This document shows positions 21,178 to 31,648 of a DNA stretch of 64,000 nt, in pieces. The notes under the pieces were generated by a model. It was not told the origin of the DNA, did not search any database, and saw nothing but the letters and a program-made list of their open reading frames with translations. The stretch covers positions 28,941,487 to 29,005,486 of the forward strand of contig OZ035960.1 in NCBI GenBank assembly GCA_964034945.1, written 5' to 3'. Every line of letters begins with the position of its first letter. Position 1 is the stretch's first letter. This DNA comes from Chrysopilus asiliformis. Taxonomy: Eukaryota > Arthropoda > Insecta > Diptera > Rhagionidae. The position numbers and the translations under genes were made by a program.

Positions 21178-22646
21178 CGAGGGCTGGCCGTAAAGTAATC
21201 GACCCACCCTAGTAGATCGTTCATGATGAACTCATCGATGAACTCATCATTGCGAAGTGATGATACTCATGATAAGTTTTGTTCTAGGCCTGGGAAATAT
21301 ACTCATCATTACTGCTCACTTATATACTCATTTGTAGCAATGAGTCTTTCGATGAGCTCTCCATGAGTCTATCGATGAGTATCATGGCGCCGTATTGATG
21401 ATGTATTGATGATGCTCATGGGTGAACTCATTGGTAGCCGAATTGGCTACCTGATCAGTAAGCGTATTGATGAACTCATGAATACCAGAATTGATGAACT
21501 CATGAATACCAGAATTGATGAATTCATTATTGTGATGAAATCACCAGAATTGAAACCTAAAATGGAAGAACTCATATTATTTGAACCTTCTGTCTTCAAT
21601 TGCACTTTAACTTAGAATGAAAATAAATAATCGTTTTCAAGCATTTCAGTTGCAGAGTTAACGGTAATATCGAACGAATTTCGGAAACAAATGAAGTGGG
21701 TTACGAATCTATGCCGAACGCATCGCCTCGTCGACATTACATGAGCACTCATCGAAGACTCATCATATGCTCATCGGAAGCGAATTTCAAAGCGGTTAAA
21801 AGCATTTACTTTAAAGTTTTTTTTAACAAATAATTCTGTATATACCCACACCAACTTATTTTTGCTAAACACAACTGAAAAACCATGTTATTGTGTGCGT
21901 TTTTCCTTTGATAGTGTAGAGTACTGATGAGCAAAATCAACTAGGGGTGGGCATGAATATTTGGGAATAAGAAAGCTCGCTGCCAGATGGGTGCCGCGTT
22001 TGCTCTCAACCGCGACCGTGTAACAACTTCAATGAAGTGTTTAGTGATGTTCAACCGTGATCAGAAAGACTTTTTACACCGTTTCGTAACCGTGGATGAG
22101 ATATGGATCCATCACAACCCACAGTCGAAACAGTGGACTTCTCCTGGCGAATCCAAGCCGAAGAAAGCCACGGTGAGTCTGTCGGCCAACAGTTTTTTAG
22201 GATGCTCACGATTTTATACACATCGACTACCTTGAATACAGTGAAACGATCACCGGCGTATATCATGCAGAACTATAGAATCGTTTCGACGACCGCGGCA
22301 GCATTTAGTGAAAAAAAGGTGTTCTTCCACTAGGACAACGCACCGGCGCACAAATCCGCAGTCGAAATGGCAAAATTTTATGAATTCCGTAAGGAATTGG
22401 TCTCTCATCCAGCATACTCTTTAGATTTGGCCCCCTGCAACTATATTTGTTTCCAAACTTGAAGAAATTGCTCGGTGGTAAGAAATTTGGATGGTCATCG
22501 CTGAAACAGAAGTTTATTTTGAGTGCTTCGAGAAATCGTATTATTCGGAGGTTATCAAAAGACTGGAGAATCGTTAGACGAAGCGTATTTATTTATTTAT
22601 TGCTGATTCCTAATAATAGGAACGATTACTTTTCAGCGCGCCCTCT
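21178..22646 (+). pseudogene. mariner transposon relic with transposase pieces
   Basis: Tc1/mariner cut-and-paste element. The left terminus CGAGGGCTGGCCGTAAAGTA (21178) and the right terminus, reversed GAGGGCGCGCTGAAAAGTAA (22622-22645), match in pattern; TA lies on each side. Transposase remains run from 21957 to about 22600: ARWVPR, then TVDEIWIHHNPQSKQWTSPG (first catalytic Asp), then in other frames H*DNAPAHKS (second Asp block, stop inside) and SLDLAPCNY. Frameshifts and stops are multiple. The N-terminal DNA-binding half is absent; its place (about 21206-21956) is taken by a palindromic GATGAACTCATC array and unrelated sequence. Confidence 0.8.
21215..21785. repeat. Degenerate GATGAACTCATC palindromic repeats
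   Basis: The words GATGAACTCATC, CGATGAACTCATC, GATGAGT and ACTCATCGA recur more than a dozen times on both strands. They include a 24-base tandem unit (AATTGATGAACTCATGAATACCAG pattern, about 21467-21540, 2.5 copies). The open frame over 21406-21615 only reflects this periodicity. Confidence 0.75.
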
Positions 22647-22649
22647 TAA

Positions 22650-23590
22650 ACTCATGTAATCTCTACCATCTTACCATAATTATGTAGCCCTCGATTCAAG
22701 AATACATAAGATTTCCATAAAGTTATGCATTCCCAGTCAATAGTTCAGCAATGATAATTTAATGTTTAATTACTGCATTACATGCGCATATATCATAATT
22801 AATTTCATGCAAAATGATCATGAAACATATTCACAGAAGGTTTGATATATAACCGCCCGTATAGGTACAACACACACACAGAGATTACTAACAAAGGAGC
22901 TTTACTACTGATTATATATTTTTACGCTTAATTCAGTTTACAACTTACACAATTTATGTGAGTAAAAGTAAAATCCATTACATATTCTGCATACATATAT
23001 ACATATGTACATATAAAAATAATAGATATTTCTGCTGCATGAATAATATTTCATACCAAATGTATTATAATACTGACTAAGGTAATATGCCTTCAAGCAT
23101 AAAAGTTAAGAACACTTTAATGTGATTTTGTTTCAAGATGAATTCAATATTCTAATTATAAAATAATTAAATTTAACCCATAGCAGATGGTTGTTAATAA
23201 AATGTATGATTTTTGATTTATTTTATTCCCGAAATGGAATTGTCAAAATAATTTTAACGGTTCATAAATTACAGGTTTTTTGGAATTCGTTGTTACAATC
23301 GACTTTGTATCGTTGATTGAAAGTTAAGTTAGAACACTTACCTTTTGATACGATGAAAAATAGTGGTTTTCTTTGTTTTAACCTCTGGGCCTAATTAGGA
23401 ACACATGCATCTAACAAGGCCCACTTATTTCTAGTGTAATTAAAGACAATTTATTTAAAGATATCTCAAAATTTTTGAGTAAAAACTTAAAGTTAAACAT
23501 TAAACTTTAACTTATATTCAACTATGTATATCCTGCTGTAAAACCTTGTTGAAATAATTAAATATAATATTTTTGATAAAGGACATTAAG
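22650..23590. other. Unassigned spacer
   Basis: AT-rich with scattered ATAC/ATAT words. Nothing was recognised. Confidence 0.4.
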
Positions 23591-23591
23591 T

Positions 23592-23722
23592 GCCGTTTGC
23601 ACCAACAAAACTTAGCAACTTATGTACAACTTAAAAAATTTAAGTCGAAGAATTTCTACGGTTTAAGTAGGCTAACCACAACTTAATTTTTTAAGTATAA
23701 TACTCGCAAACGGGCCTAAGTA
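23592..23722. mobile_element. GCAAACGGGCC MITE, copy 1
   Basis: The left end GTGCCGTTTGCACCAAC and the right end CGCAAACGGGCC are imperfect inverted repeats around ACTTAA-rich sequence (ACTTAAAAAATTTAAGT, ACAACTTAATTTTTTAAGT). A related copy lies at 61964-62060. Confidence 0.55.
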
Positions 23723-24070
23723 AGGTTATTCAAAGAGGATAATATTTTTGATCATTTTAATCGTATAATAAAACAAATTTCTTCCTGTGTTTTTTTGGTT
23801 GAATTATGGAGTTGATGAACTTCCATATAAAAATGATATGGAAATTTTGAGGGGCCTTTTTAGAGATATGGATTAGCAAACCTATAAAATCAATCAAAAA
23901 TAAAAAACAATATTTTTTTAATAGAATCTACAGTATGGAAGTAGTTAAGCTATTAATCTTAATAGAACATCTCTAAATAAATTAAATGGCATGCTGAAAA
24001 CAAAACACTAAACATGAAGTAATGTCATTTTTATAAAAAAAAAATTAAAAATCTTTTATTTAAGAAAATT
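23723..24070. other. Unassigned spacer
   Basis: Nothing was recognised beyond AT-rich sequence. Confidence 0.35.
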
Positions 24071-24115
24071 CTCTCTCTCTCACTCTCGCTCTAGCTCTCG
24101 CTCTCTCTCTCTCTA

Positions 24116-24203
<88 letters not shown>
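24071..24203. repeat. CT microsatellite, ~130 bases
   Basis: Almost pure CT dinucleotide repeats with a few CTCG and TTCT interruptions. Confidence 0.95.
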
Positions 24204-24207
<4 letters not shown>

Positions 24208-24465
24208 CGCTACAACCGGTTTCCGGTTTTGTCGTGCCGGTATGTCTCTCACTTGAAGTCTCAGTCGCGTGCCGGTGTCCTCCAGTTTTGCATCCCAATT
24301 CTCTTCGCGTCCTGGTCAACGCCATCTTGCCATCTGAGGTTGGGTCCTTCTCCTCACCTTGTTGTTAATAACCTACCGCAGAAGACTTTCCGAGCCGGGT
24401 CACTTTCACTCATTCGAATGACTTGACCAGCCAAACCGGAGTCTGTTGAATATTATGAGCTTGAC
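24204..24465 (-). pseudogene. LINE C-terminal fragment
   Basis: The minus strand reads, across frameshifts, AGQVIRMSESDPARKVFCGR, then an RRTQPQMARW-like block, then NWDAKLEDTGTRLRLQVRD. This matches the usual order at the C terminus of insect LINE polyproteins (GHVxRM..R..K, GRPxLRW, WRxxARDRxxWR). It abuts the CT microsatellite. No catalytic reverse-transcriptase motif remains. Confidence 0.6.
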
Positions 24466-24506
24466 TACGGGTGCGTCCTGATATCTCTCATAGGCCCCCT
24501 CATTGT

Positions 24507-25334
24507 CATAGATTAATACAACTACTATAGATGGGAAATAAACGCAAATTCTCGTTTACCTAATGCGAGTAAAACGAGAAGCGATAAAAATTTAAAAAAC
24601 ACCATTTTGCGATATGGGAATTCTCTTTCTTCCTCACAGGCATAAATGCAACGCAAGAAGAGCACACAAAAGCTGATCACGACACTAACACCAACGACCT
24701 CCCGACAGCGGAATGTTTACATTTTTAATCTGTCTTCAATACAATACGTCATATGCACCACAAATATCCTGATTTCACCTGTTAACAGTGATTATTTTTA
24801 ATAACCTTTGCCACAAATGAACACTAAAATGTCCCCAAAAGAGTTTCTTCAATGCCTTGTTAGGGAATGTTTAGCAGACAATAAGAAAAATTCCCGAAGA
24901 AAATTTTTTAGGGTTCCAGCACCGGCAGAAACGTATATTTTTATATTATTTGCGAGCAGAAAATCACCAAAACTTAAAGAAACCCGTATATATTACCGAT
25001 ATTCACATTTGAACTTCGCAAATTTTGAAATAAATTCACAAAACTATCTGATTTCGTTGTTTTTTATTATTACCGAACTTTGTTTTGATGTTGATTTCAG
25101 ACGCAGTATTGCCAATATGTAAGATGTATATGCTTATGTATTCAAATGACTTATGGATTCAATAAAAACGTATTCAAATCCGAGATGTGGCAGCACTGTA
25201 TACGATACCCACACAAAATCAATTCCTATCTTCACAAAGAAAATGAGGCGGGTAGAACAAAAGTTTCTCATACTCTTCTAACCGAAAATGTCTTCTTAGA
25301 ATTTTCCCATCTATAGTAGTTGTATTAATCTATG
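24507..25334. mobile_element. 828-base element, perfect 32-bp TIRs, 7-bp TSD
   Basis: The terminal inverted repeats (24507-24538 and 25303-25334) start CATAGATTAATACAACTACT and are identical over all 32 bases. TCATTGT flanks both sides (24500-24506 and 25335-25341). CA...TG termini, ~31-base TIRs and a 7-8-base duplication resemble the P superfamily, but no transposase is recognised. The 104-codon open frame at 24808-25122 has no known motif. The element sits in an intron or upstream region, 121 bases before the exon at 25456. Confidence 0.85.
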
Positions 25335-25455
25335 TCATTGTAGCGTCTCCGGAATCGCAAAATAATTTTTGAATACAAAAATTCTATAATTCAATATCAT
25401 AAAATAATACTGTAATTGTCTCATTGTAATATTAATATTTTTAACTTTATTTTAG

Positions 25456-28400
25456 ATATGAAGACATTTATGAAGATGACAGTAATGACGAAACAAGAAA
25501 AGAGGCGCCACCTCAGAATGCAGTATCGTTTTTGGATACAGCCAAAAATATGTGGGATATTTTCAACGCATTAAATACTGCTTGGAAAAGAGTCGAAGAA
25601 CATCATAAAAATCAAGGAGAGAAAATAATGCAACAGGACCGATCCGATAGGAATTTACATATAGCGGAAGAAACTAGTGTAACACAAATTCCAGGTGAAG
25701 AAATCGTCGAGATTGAAACAAGAAACCCACAACCACTCAATGAAATGTCCACAGAAGTGGCAGCTGTCGAGGAAGGTCGTTACATCAAAGGGGATCCATT
25801 AAAAGGATATTACGACTTCGTCATCACAGAAGGCTCCTACAAATTTTGGGCTGCTTTTCAGGTTAATAATGTTCTCAGTTTTGTAATTGCTCATTTCCCT
25901 TTTAAACTATTTATATGTAAAATGCCTTTGCTTTAACCTCATTACAATTTAGATGTTTTTTTTCTGATATAAAAAAAATTAATTGTCCTACCGTAGTTAA
26001 TAATTCAGTGTAAAACTTGGTAACCAATTTGCTTCATCAATAATTAATGACACCTTTATGTTACTAAATCGTACCATTCTGGCTATTTGCCAATGCACTA
26101 TAAAAAAAACCCCATTAAATGCTTAAATGTTGCGACACAAAAAGAACATGATTGCTATGGGCAACGATTTATAATTTATCACGCGGCGATTCAAAAATTA
26201 CTCATTACTAAAGACTGCACAAAAAAAATCAAAAATTTCCGGATGTTTTAAGTATTTTCAAATTTTATTCCCAGTTATTAAAAACTTTTTTAGCAATTTA
26301 ACCGCTTTAATTTTTAATAAAACTCTATTATAAATCATCACACGGAAAGTGTGAATTTGAAGTAATATTCTAAAATGATGAATATCTAATTTTCACGTAA
26401 AAACCTTGTTAACATATTAAAAATAACTTTTTTCGAGTGAACCACAAAATTTGAATTGATTTTTACAACCCCTTTTAGTCATGGAAAGCGACATAAAAAG
26501 GATACAAAAAAAAAATAATTTACCATGGAATGAACTTCTTTTAATTAAATCCATTTGTTTCCAAGGTACCTATTTGAAACACATTGAAATATATTTTTCT
26601 AAGAACTAAAACTAATTTGTGACGAAAATTTAAAAACCTTGTGAGTTTTCTTGAAGAACCATTTCGGAATGTTTCCGTGTGTGTAAGATGACTATATTTT
26701 TAAAAGTTTTTAGCTTGCTTTCGTGTCTGTTGTTCTATTTGCATGTTTGTCAGGGACAAATTTTATAACTTCACTTCCACTCATCTGATTGACTTGAAAT
26801 TTTGCACACATTCGAAACTCCGATGACAATCCAATATTTTCACTACTTCGTACTTGTAAGAATAACGGAAGATCCTGTCAGTATATTACTCAAATTTTCC
26901 CGAAAAAAAATCTCATCTGGGGATTTTTGGGGTCGGTGAATCCGATTCTGGAGTTAAGAAGTCCGTAAGGATAGCAAGAAGCCCTGTAAGGATAACATGA
27001 ATATCCTTTTCCTAAAATTTTCCGGAAAAATATCTCTGCTGGGAGTTTTGGGGTAGCTAAATCTGATTATGGCATTAGGAAGTCTGTAAGGATAATGGAA
27101 GGTCCTGTAAGGATATAGTTATTATCCTTTACCTCGAATTTTCCGAAAAAAATCTAATTTGTCAATTTATGGAGTCGTTGAATCCGATTCTGATTTTTTA
27201 AACTCTGTTAGGATAACGGAAGATCTTCTCAGGATAACGTGAATATTATTTTCCTCGGGTTTTTGAGATCGCTAAATCCAATTCTGACATCCAATTCTTT
27301 CCGTAAGGATATCTCAAAACTGAGGATAGAAAATTCGAAGACTAACGCAATTGGCACACCGAATGCGAATTCGCACCGCATTGCGAAAAAGTTCAAGTTT
27401 ACCACGCGATCTTATATCATATGTAATCTACATGAGTTCTAATTTTGCAGAGACTGCGATTTTGGGGAGACCGCATTGTTATTTAATACAAAATTAGAGT
27501 TCATGTAGATGACATATGATATAAGATCGCGTGGTAAACTTGAACTTTTTCGCAATACGGTGCGAATTCGCATTCGGTGTGCCAAGTGCCTAAAAGTATA
27601 AGTGTGGCGAAAAACAGTCGTCGTTTTGAATTTTTAGTCATACTAATCAAACACAAAGTTACTAAAAAGGATAAAAAAAAATAAAAAATTAAAAAAAAAA
27701 ATTATAAAATGTTTTGAAAATGAAAAACATAACAAAAGCTATAATTGCCAATCTGGCAATCATTGGAGACCCGTATGGTGATATGGTGATATTCGAACAG
27801 TTATACCAAAATTCCACTTTGAAGTCAAACTTTCCAATAAGATTTTTTTAAAATTTATTCCAATCGGATTTTGATGTATGGAAGTTTTATGTAGAATCAT
27901 ATCCTAAATAACTTTTGTTCTTGCACTTTTTTGATAAGATGTACCGTTTTTGAGATATTCGCAAAAAACATTTTCGTTCGTATGGGGGGTACCCCCCCTA
28001 ATGGTCCATTTTTGCCCATTAACGAACTTAGCCTCGCATTTTACGAAAAACGGACCTGTGCCAAATTTCAAGCCTCTAGCTCAATCCGTGCGCCCGCAAT
28101 CCGCGCCACAGATAGACAGACGGACGGACAGACGGACAGACAGACGGACGGACATGCAAAAATCAATTTTTTTAGTCATTCTAAACTCACTAGTGTAATT
28201 CATTTTTGTGTGTGATAACGGGATCTTGGCGTTACAAACGGTAAGGCAAAGTTAATATACCCTTTGGTTTCACCATACGGGTATAAACATCATTTTTTGG
28301 GCGCTGTGTATCAGAAATAAAAGCGAGATAAAAGCATAAAAAATAAAATAAATATTTATCTCGTTTTTATTTCTGATACACGGCGCCCAAAATTATTTTT

Positions 28401-30056
28401 TCCTTGTCAGAACATTTTTTTAATAAAAGCTTTTTTTAAAAAATATTTTTTTAAGAATTTAGGGCAGGTCAACCTTAAAAGGGTAAAAGGAGTGAGGAAA
28501 TCATTAATGCTTCGAAGTTAATCGAGAAATGCTCAACAAATGGTTTTAATAGTATGGCCTGGCAAAAGCAAAGTGATTTAGAGACAAAACCTGTATCTGA
28601 ATTTTCATTTGCCTAAAAAAAATTTAGAGGCGAATTTTATTTGCAAGAAAAATGCGTTAGAGACAAAGATATTTCAGAACACTATGTCGGAGCCGAAAAT
28701 TTTTGAATTTCAAGTACGAAAATTGTCCAATTAGACTACACTTTTCTAAAATTCCATCGTGTTTGTGAATTCTGAATTCCATAAAAATAGATTTGATCGT
28801 CTTTATTGTCAAAACATAACAAAAGCTATAATTGCCAATTTGGCAAATTACTGAAAACCCGTATGGTGATTTAAGTGAACGGCGAACAGTTGTATCAAAA
28901 TTCCACTTAAAAGTCAAACTTTTCAGTAAGATTTTTTTTTTAAATTTATTCCAATCGGATTTTGTATGTATGGGAGTTTTATGTAGAATCATATCCTAAA
29001 TAACTTTTGTGCTAGCACTTTTTTGATAAGATGCATTGTTTTTGAGATATTCGCAAAAAACGTTTTGGACCCCCCCTGATGGACCATTTTTGCCCATTAA
29101 CGAACTTTACGAAAAACGAATTTGCGTAACATTTCAAGTTTCTAACTCAATCCGTGCGCTCGCAATCCAAGCCACAGACGGACGGACAGACGGACGGACA
29201 TGCAAAAATTATTTTTTTTATTATCATTCTAAACCCACTGGTGTAATTCATTTTTGTGTATGATGACGGGATCTTGGCGTTACAAACGGTAAGGCAAATT
29301 TGTATGGTTTCACCATACGGGTATAAAAACTATAAACTTACATTCGAATATCGGGTATAAAAGCTAGTCCACAAATAAATCACTTTAAATCCTAATTTGA
29401 TTGGACGGAACAAGAACTTCAAACACATATCACTGATTAAAAAGTTCCAAATTATATGATTTAAATATACAAAATGGTTCCCATCCTCTCCTTTTTTATT
29501 CATCAGAAACATTCTATATTTCCTCGAAAAAAAACACTACCAAGCAGAATATTAATAACGTAAAAATGTACAAACGCTGAGTATACGAACTCACATATTA
29601 CATAAATATATTCTGGTACTGTGCACTAACTGAAATAATGAAAATCGATTTTTGTTTGTATTTTAGCTAGCCACTGCAATATTAATTATTTATTCAACAT
29701 TTGCCGCCATTTATTATTCAAAAGTTAATCCACTTGTCGGGGACTATGACTATATAGATTACCTGGGTGGGGGACGTTCACTATCAGATGATGCCGACTT
29801 TGAGGATACAGCCGACGACCAAAATCCATATAGTCATAGTAAACCAGGTGGAGATACAGCAGAAGAAACAGTAACAGCATCACCATCATCATCATCTACG
29901 GTTACAACAAAAACAACGACAGCAACAAAAACAGGGAAAGTAGATAAAACTTCAAGTAATTCGTTATGGTCATCTTTAGTATATGGAGAGTGGCTACCAA
30001 GAGCTGGACACGCTTTTGAATTTATCCTAGAGGCAATCGATAAGATACCACAGTAG
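25456..30056 (+). CDS. Uncharacterised single-pass membrane protein, last two exons
   Basis: Exons 25456-25861 and 29667-30056 are joined by a 3.8 kb GT-AG intron at a codon boundary (after FWAAFQ) and end at TAG 30054-30056. An acceptor (TTTTAG) precedes the first exon, so at least one 5' exon with the start lies upstream. The visible protein is 264 residues: an acidic start (YEDIYEDDSNDE), a helical MWDIFNALNTAWKRVEEHH stretch, an acidic/polar linker, and ITEGSYKFWAAFQ leading into one membrane helix (LATAILIIYSTFAAIYY). Next come VGDYDYIDYLGGG and SLSDDADFEDTADD, a Ser/Thr-rich tail, and a C-terminal WSSLVYGEWLPRAGHAFEF block. It is not a family I can name. The intron carries several repeats. 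An AATAAA lies at 30144. Confidence 0.7.
26339..26683. mobile_element. CACGGAAA-ended element in intron
   Basis: The left end CACACGGAAAGTGTG and the reversed right end CACACGGAAAC form short inverted repeats around AT-rich non-coding DNA. No target duplication was established. Confidence 0.5.
26700..27316 (+). repeat. Family A derivative: four ~118-base tandem units
   Basis: Units begin near 26863, 26977, 27100 and 27219. Each contains GGAAGRTCCTGTAAGGATAA, a TTTTCC(T)CGAATTTTCCGAAAAA-like block and GCTGAATCCGATTCTG. The unit is the core seen once or twice in ordinary family A copies. Confidence 0.7.
27351..27585. mobile_element. 235-base inverted-repeat element with 97-base arms
   Basis: Arms 27351-27447 and 27489-27585 are nearly identical inverted complements (TTGGCACACCGAATGCGAAT at the tips, AAGTTCAAGTTTACCACGCG and GATCTTATATCATATG inside), with a 41-base loop. 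It lies within the intron of the membrane-protein gene, so it is transcribed if that gene is. Confidence 0.9.
27725..28288 (+). repeat. Family B repeat, copy B1
   Basis: Order: AACATAACAAAAGCTATAA; hairpin TTGCCAATCTGGCAA; ACCCGTATGGTGATA; GATTTTGATGTATGG; GTATGGGGGGTACCCCCCCT (palindrome); TTTTTGCCCATTAACGAAC; TCAATCCGTGCGCCCGC; a GACGGACAGACA run; GATCTTGGCGTTACAAACGG; end TTTCACCATACGGGTAT. ACCCGTATGGTGA near the start is the inverted complement of the end. All copies (28805, 31258, 36070, 36174-, 45779, 61148, 62212-) keep this order. Confidence 0.8.
28295..28392. mobile_element. 98-base hairpin element, 36-base arms
   Basis: 28295-28330 (TTTTGGGCGCTGTGTATCAG then AAATAAAAGCGAGATA) is mirrored at 28357-28392 with two mismatches and a 26-base loop. 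It lies seven bases after copy B1, inside the intron. Confidence 0.85.
28805..29321 (+). repeat. Family B repeat, copy B2
   Basis: Full order as B1, with deletions around the GGGGTACCCC palindrome and a shortened GACGGACA run. It ends TTTCACCATACGGGTAT. It lies in the same intron and orientation as B1. Confidence 0.75.
29322..29666. other. Intron end, no feature seen
   Basis: Unique AT-rich sequence leading to the TTTGTTTGTATTTTAG acceptor at 29651-29666. Confidence 0.5.
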
Positions 30057-30534
30057 ATTACTAGTCTAATCAGCAAAACAAATTAGGTTTAAATTATAGA
30101 AAAAGCACACTGAAAATTTGTGTGAAAAACACCTTCTGGGACAAATAAATATATATATACTGTCCAAAAAGCGAAAAAAATGTTTTTTACCAGAAACCTT
30201 GTATTAGAGAAATCATTCAAAAAGTGTACAAAACTATAGTCGCCCTCAAAAGCCATTGCAACATAGGGAATATTTTTCGGAACCGACAGCATCAGACTCC
30301 AACAAATAAAATTAGTTCTAACCGGTCTGTAGCCGTTTATGAATAATACATACTGCACAATTTTGATGCTGCCCGTTATGAAAAATTTTCGCCAAATCCC
30401 CACGACTAAAATTTAGGAAAGCTTTCTCTAAAATAAGGTCTTTACTTTAAGTATTTTCTACATTTTAATTTTAAGAGGTGGGATTCAATTTTGTAAATTT
30501 TGCGAGCAAATCGAAAAATCTTTTAACTCAACTT
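30057..30534. other. 3' flank of membrane-protein gene
   Basis: Likely 3' UTR with AATAAA at 30144. No other feature was recognised. The 104-codon frame on - at 30089-30403 has no protein-like motif. Confidence 0.4.
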
Positions 30535-30915
30535 TTCGATTCGCGAATGAAAAAGAATCGATAAAAATCGTTCTTTTTGAATCTTTTACCATTTCCTTTT
30601 CGTAGAGCTAAATTAGAGTATTCGTTTATCCGCTTGTCACTCGCCCCCACCCCAACCAACAAACCACCACCATAATTCCCCACCTTAGTTATAAATACTT
30701 GATACAATAATTTGATTCGCGAATCATTCTTTTGCGATAAATTCGCGAACGAATCATATTTTCAGTTCTCGAAATTTTCGATTCGATTCGCGAATGGAAT
30801 ATTTTTAAACACGAAAATCAAAAAATAGAATACGCGAACTAATCAAAAATAAAATTTGCGAACGAATCAAAAATAAAATTCGTGCGAGAAATATTCGCAA
30901 ACGAACGAATCGAGA
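30535..30915. repeat. Cluster of TTCGCGAA-type palindromes
   Basis: GATTCGCGAATNA and variants (TTCGCGAACGAATC, TTTGCGAACGAATC) occur about eight times on both strands. They include a ~26-base tandem piece with GCGAACNAATCAAAAATAAA at 30833-30885. Confidence 0.7.
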
Positions 30916-31257
30916 CCAAGAAACATTTGCCACAGTTGTCCACATAAAAACGTATATCTTACCAAATTCAAACCAAAGATTAGGTAAATAAAGATAAGCA
31001 ACAACAGAATTTTTCATACCACTTTTAAAATGAATGGAAAATACTGTAGAGTTATGTAAATTAAATATTTTTCTGGGTTTTTTTTTTACACTTGAAAGAC
31101 AAAATATCATAGAAAATAATCGTTCTGCAGGGCATACTAAAGATTTCATTTCCGCTGGCGGATTTTTTTTTAGGGTCCCAACATTTGTACGAAGTTTCTT
31201 ATCTTTATTTACCTAATCTTTGTTTCCTATAAATCGAAAAATTTATCAAAGATATAT

Positions 31258-31648
31258 TAAAACATAACAAAAGCTATAATTGCCAATCTGGCAATTATTG
31301 AAAACCCGTATGGTGATATTCGTATCAAAATTCGAACAGTTGTACCAAAATTCCACTTTGAAGTCAAACTTTCCAATAAGATTTGTTAAAATTTATTCCA
31401 ATCGGATTTTGATGTATGGGAGTTTTATGTAGAATCATATGCTAAATAACTTTTGTTCTTGCACTTTTTTGATAAGATGCACTGTTTTTGAAATATTCAC
31501 AAAAACCGTTTTTGTTCGTATGGGGGGTACCCCCCCTAATGGTCCATTTTTGCCCATTAACGAACTTAGCCTCGCATTTTACGAAAAACGGATCTGCGCA
31601 AAATTTCAAGTCTCTATCTCAATCCGTGCGCCCGCAATCCGCGCAAAT
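31258..31648 (+). repeat. Family B repeat, copy B3 (3'-truncated)
   Basis: Starts AACATAACAAAAGCTATAA with the TTGCCAATCTGGCAA hairpin, keeps the GGGGTACCCC palindrome, and stops at GCAATCCGCGC before the GACGGACA run. Confidence 0.75.

Noticed and set aside
21406..21615. 69-codon frame with RIDELMNT repeats as a repeat protein
   Set aside because: The periodicity comes from a palindromic DNA repeat present on both strands within a dead mariner.
24113..24325. 70-codon minus-strand frame with long Arg-Glu repeat
   Set aside because: It is the translation of the CT microsatellite plus LINE debris, not a protein.
27931..28215. Overlapping frames with RTDGQTDRQTDG repeats (also at 29036, 31439, 36175, 61385, 62281)
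   Set aside because: They recur in every family B copy and arise from the GACGGACA 4-mer run in different frames; no start context, splice site or conservation beyond the repeat supports coding.
28657..28992. 111-codon minus-strand frame
   Set aside because: It overlaps family B copy B2 and equivalent frames appear in other copies (45594, 61119); repeat-derived.
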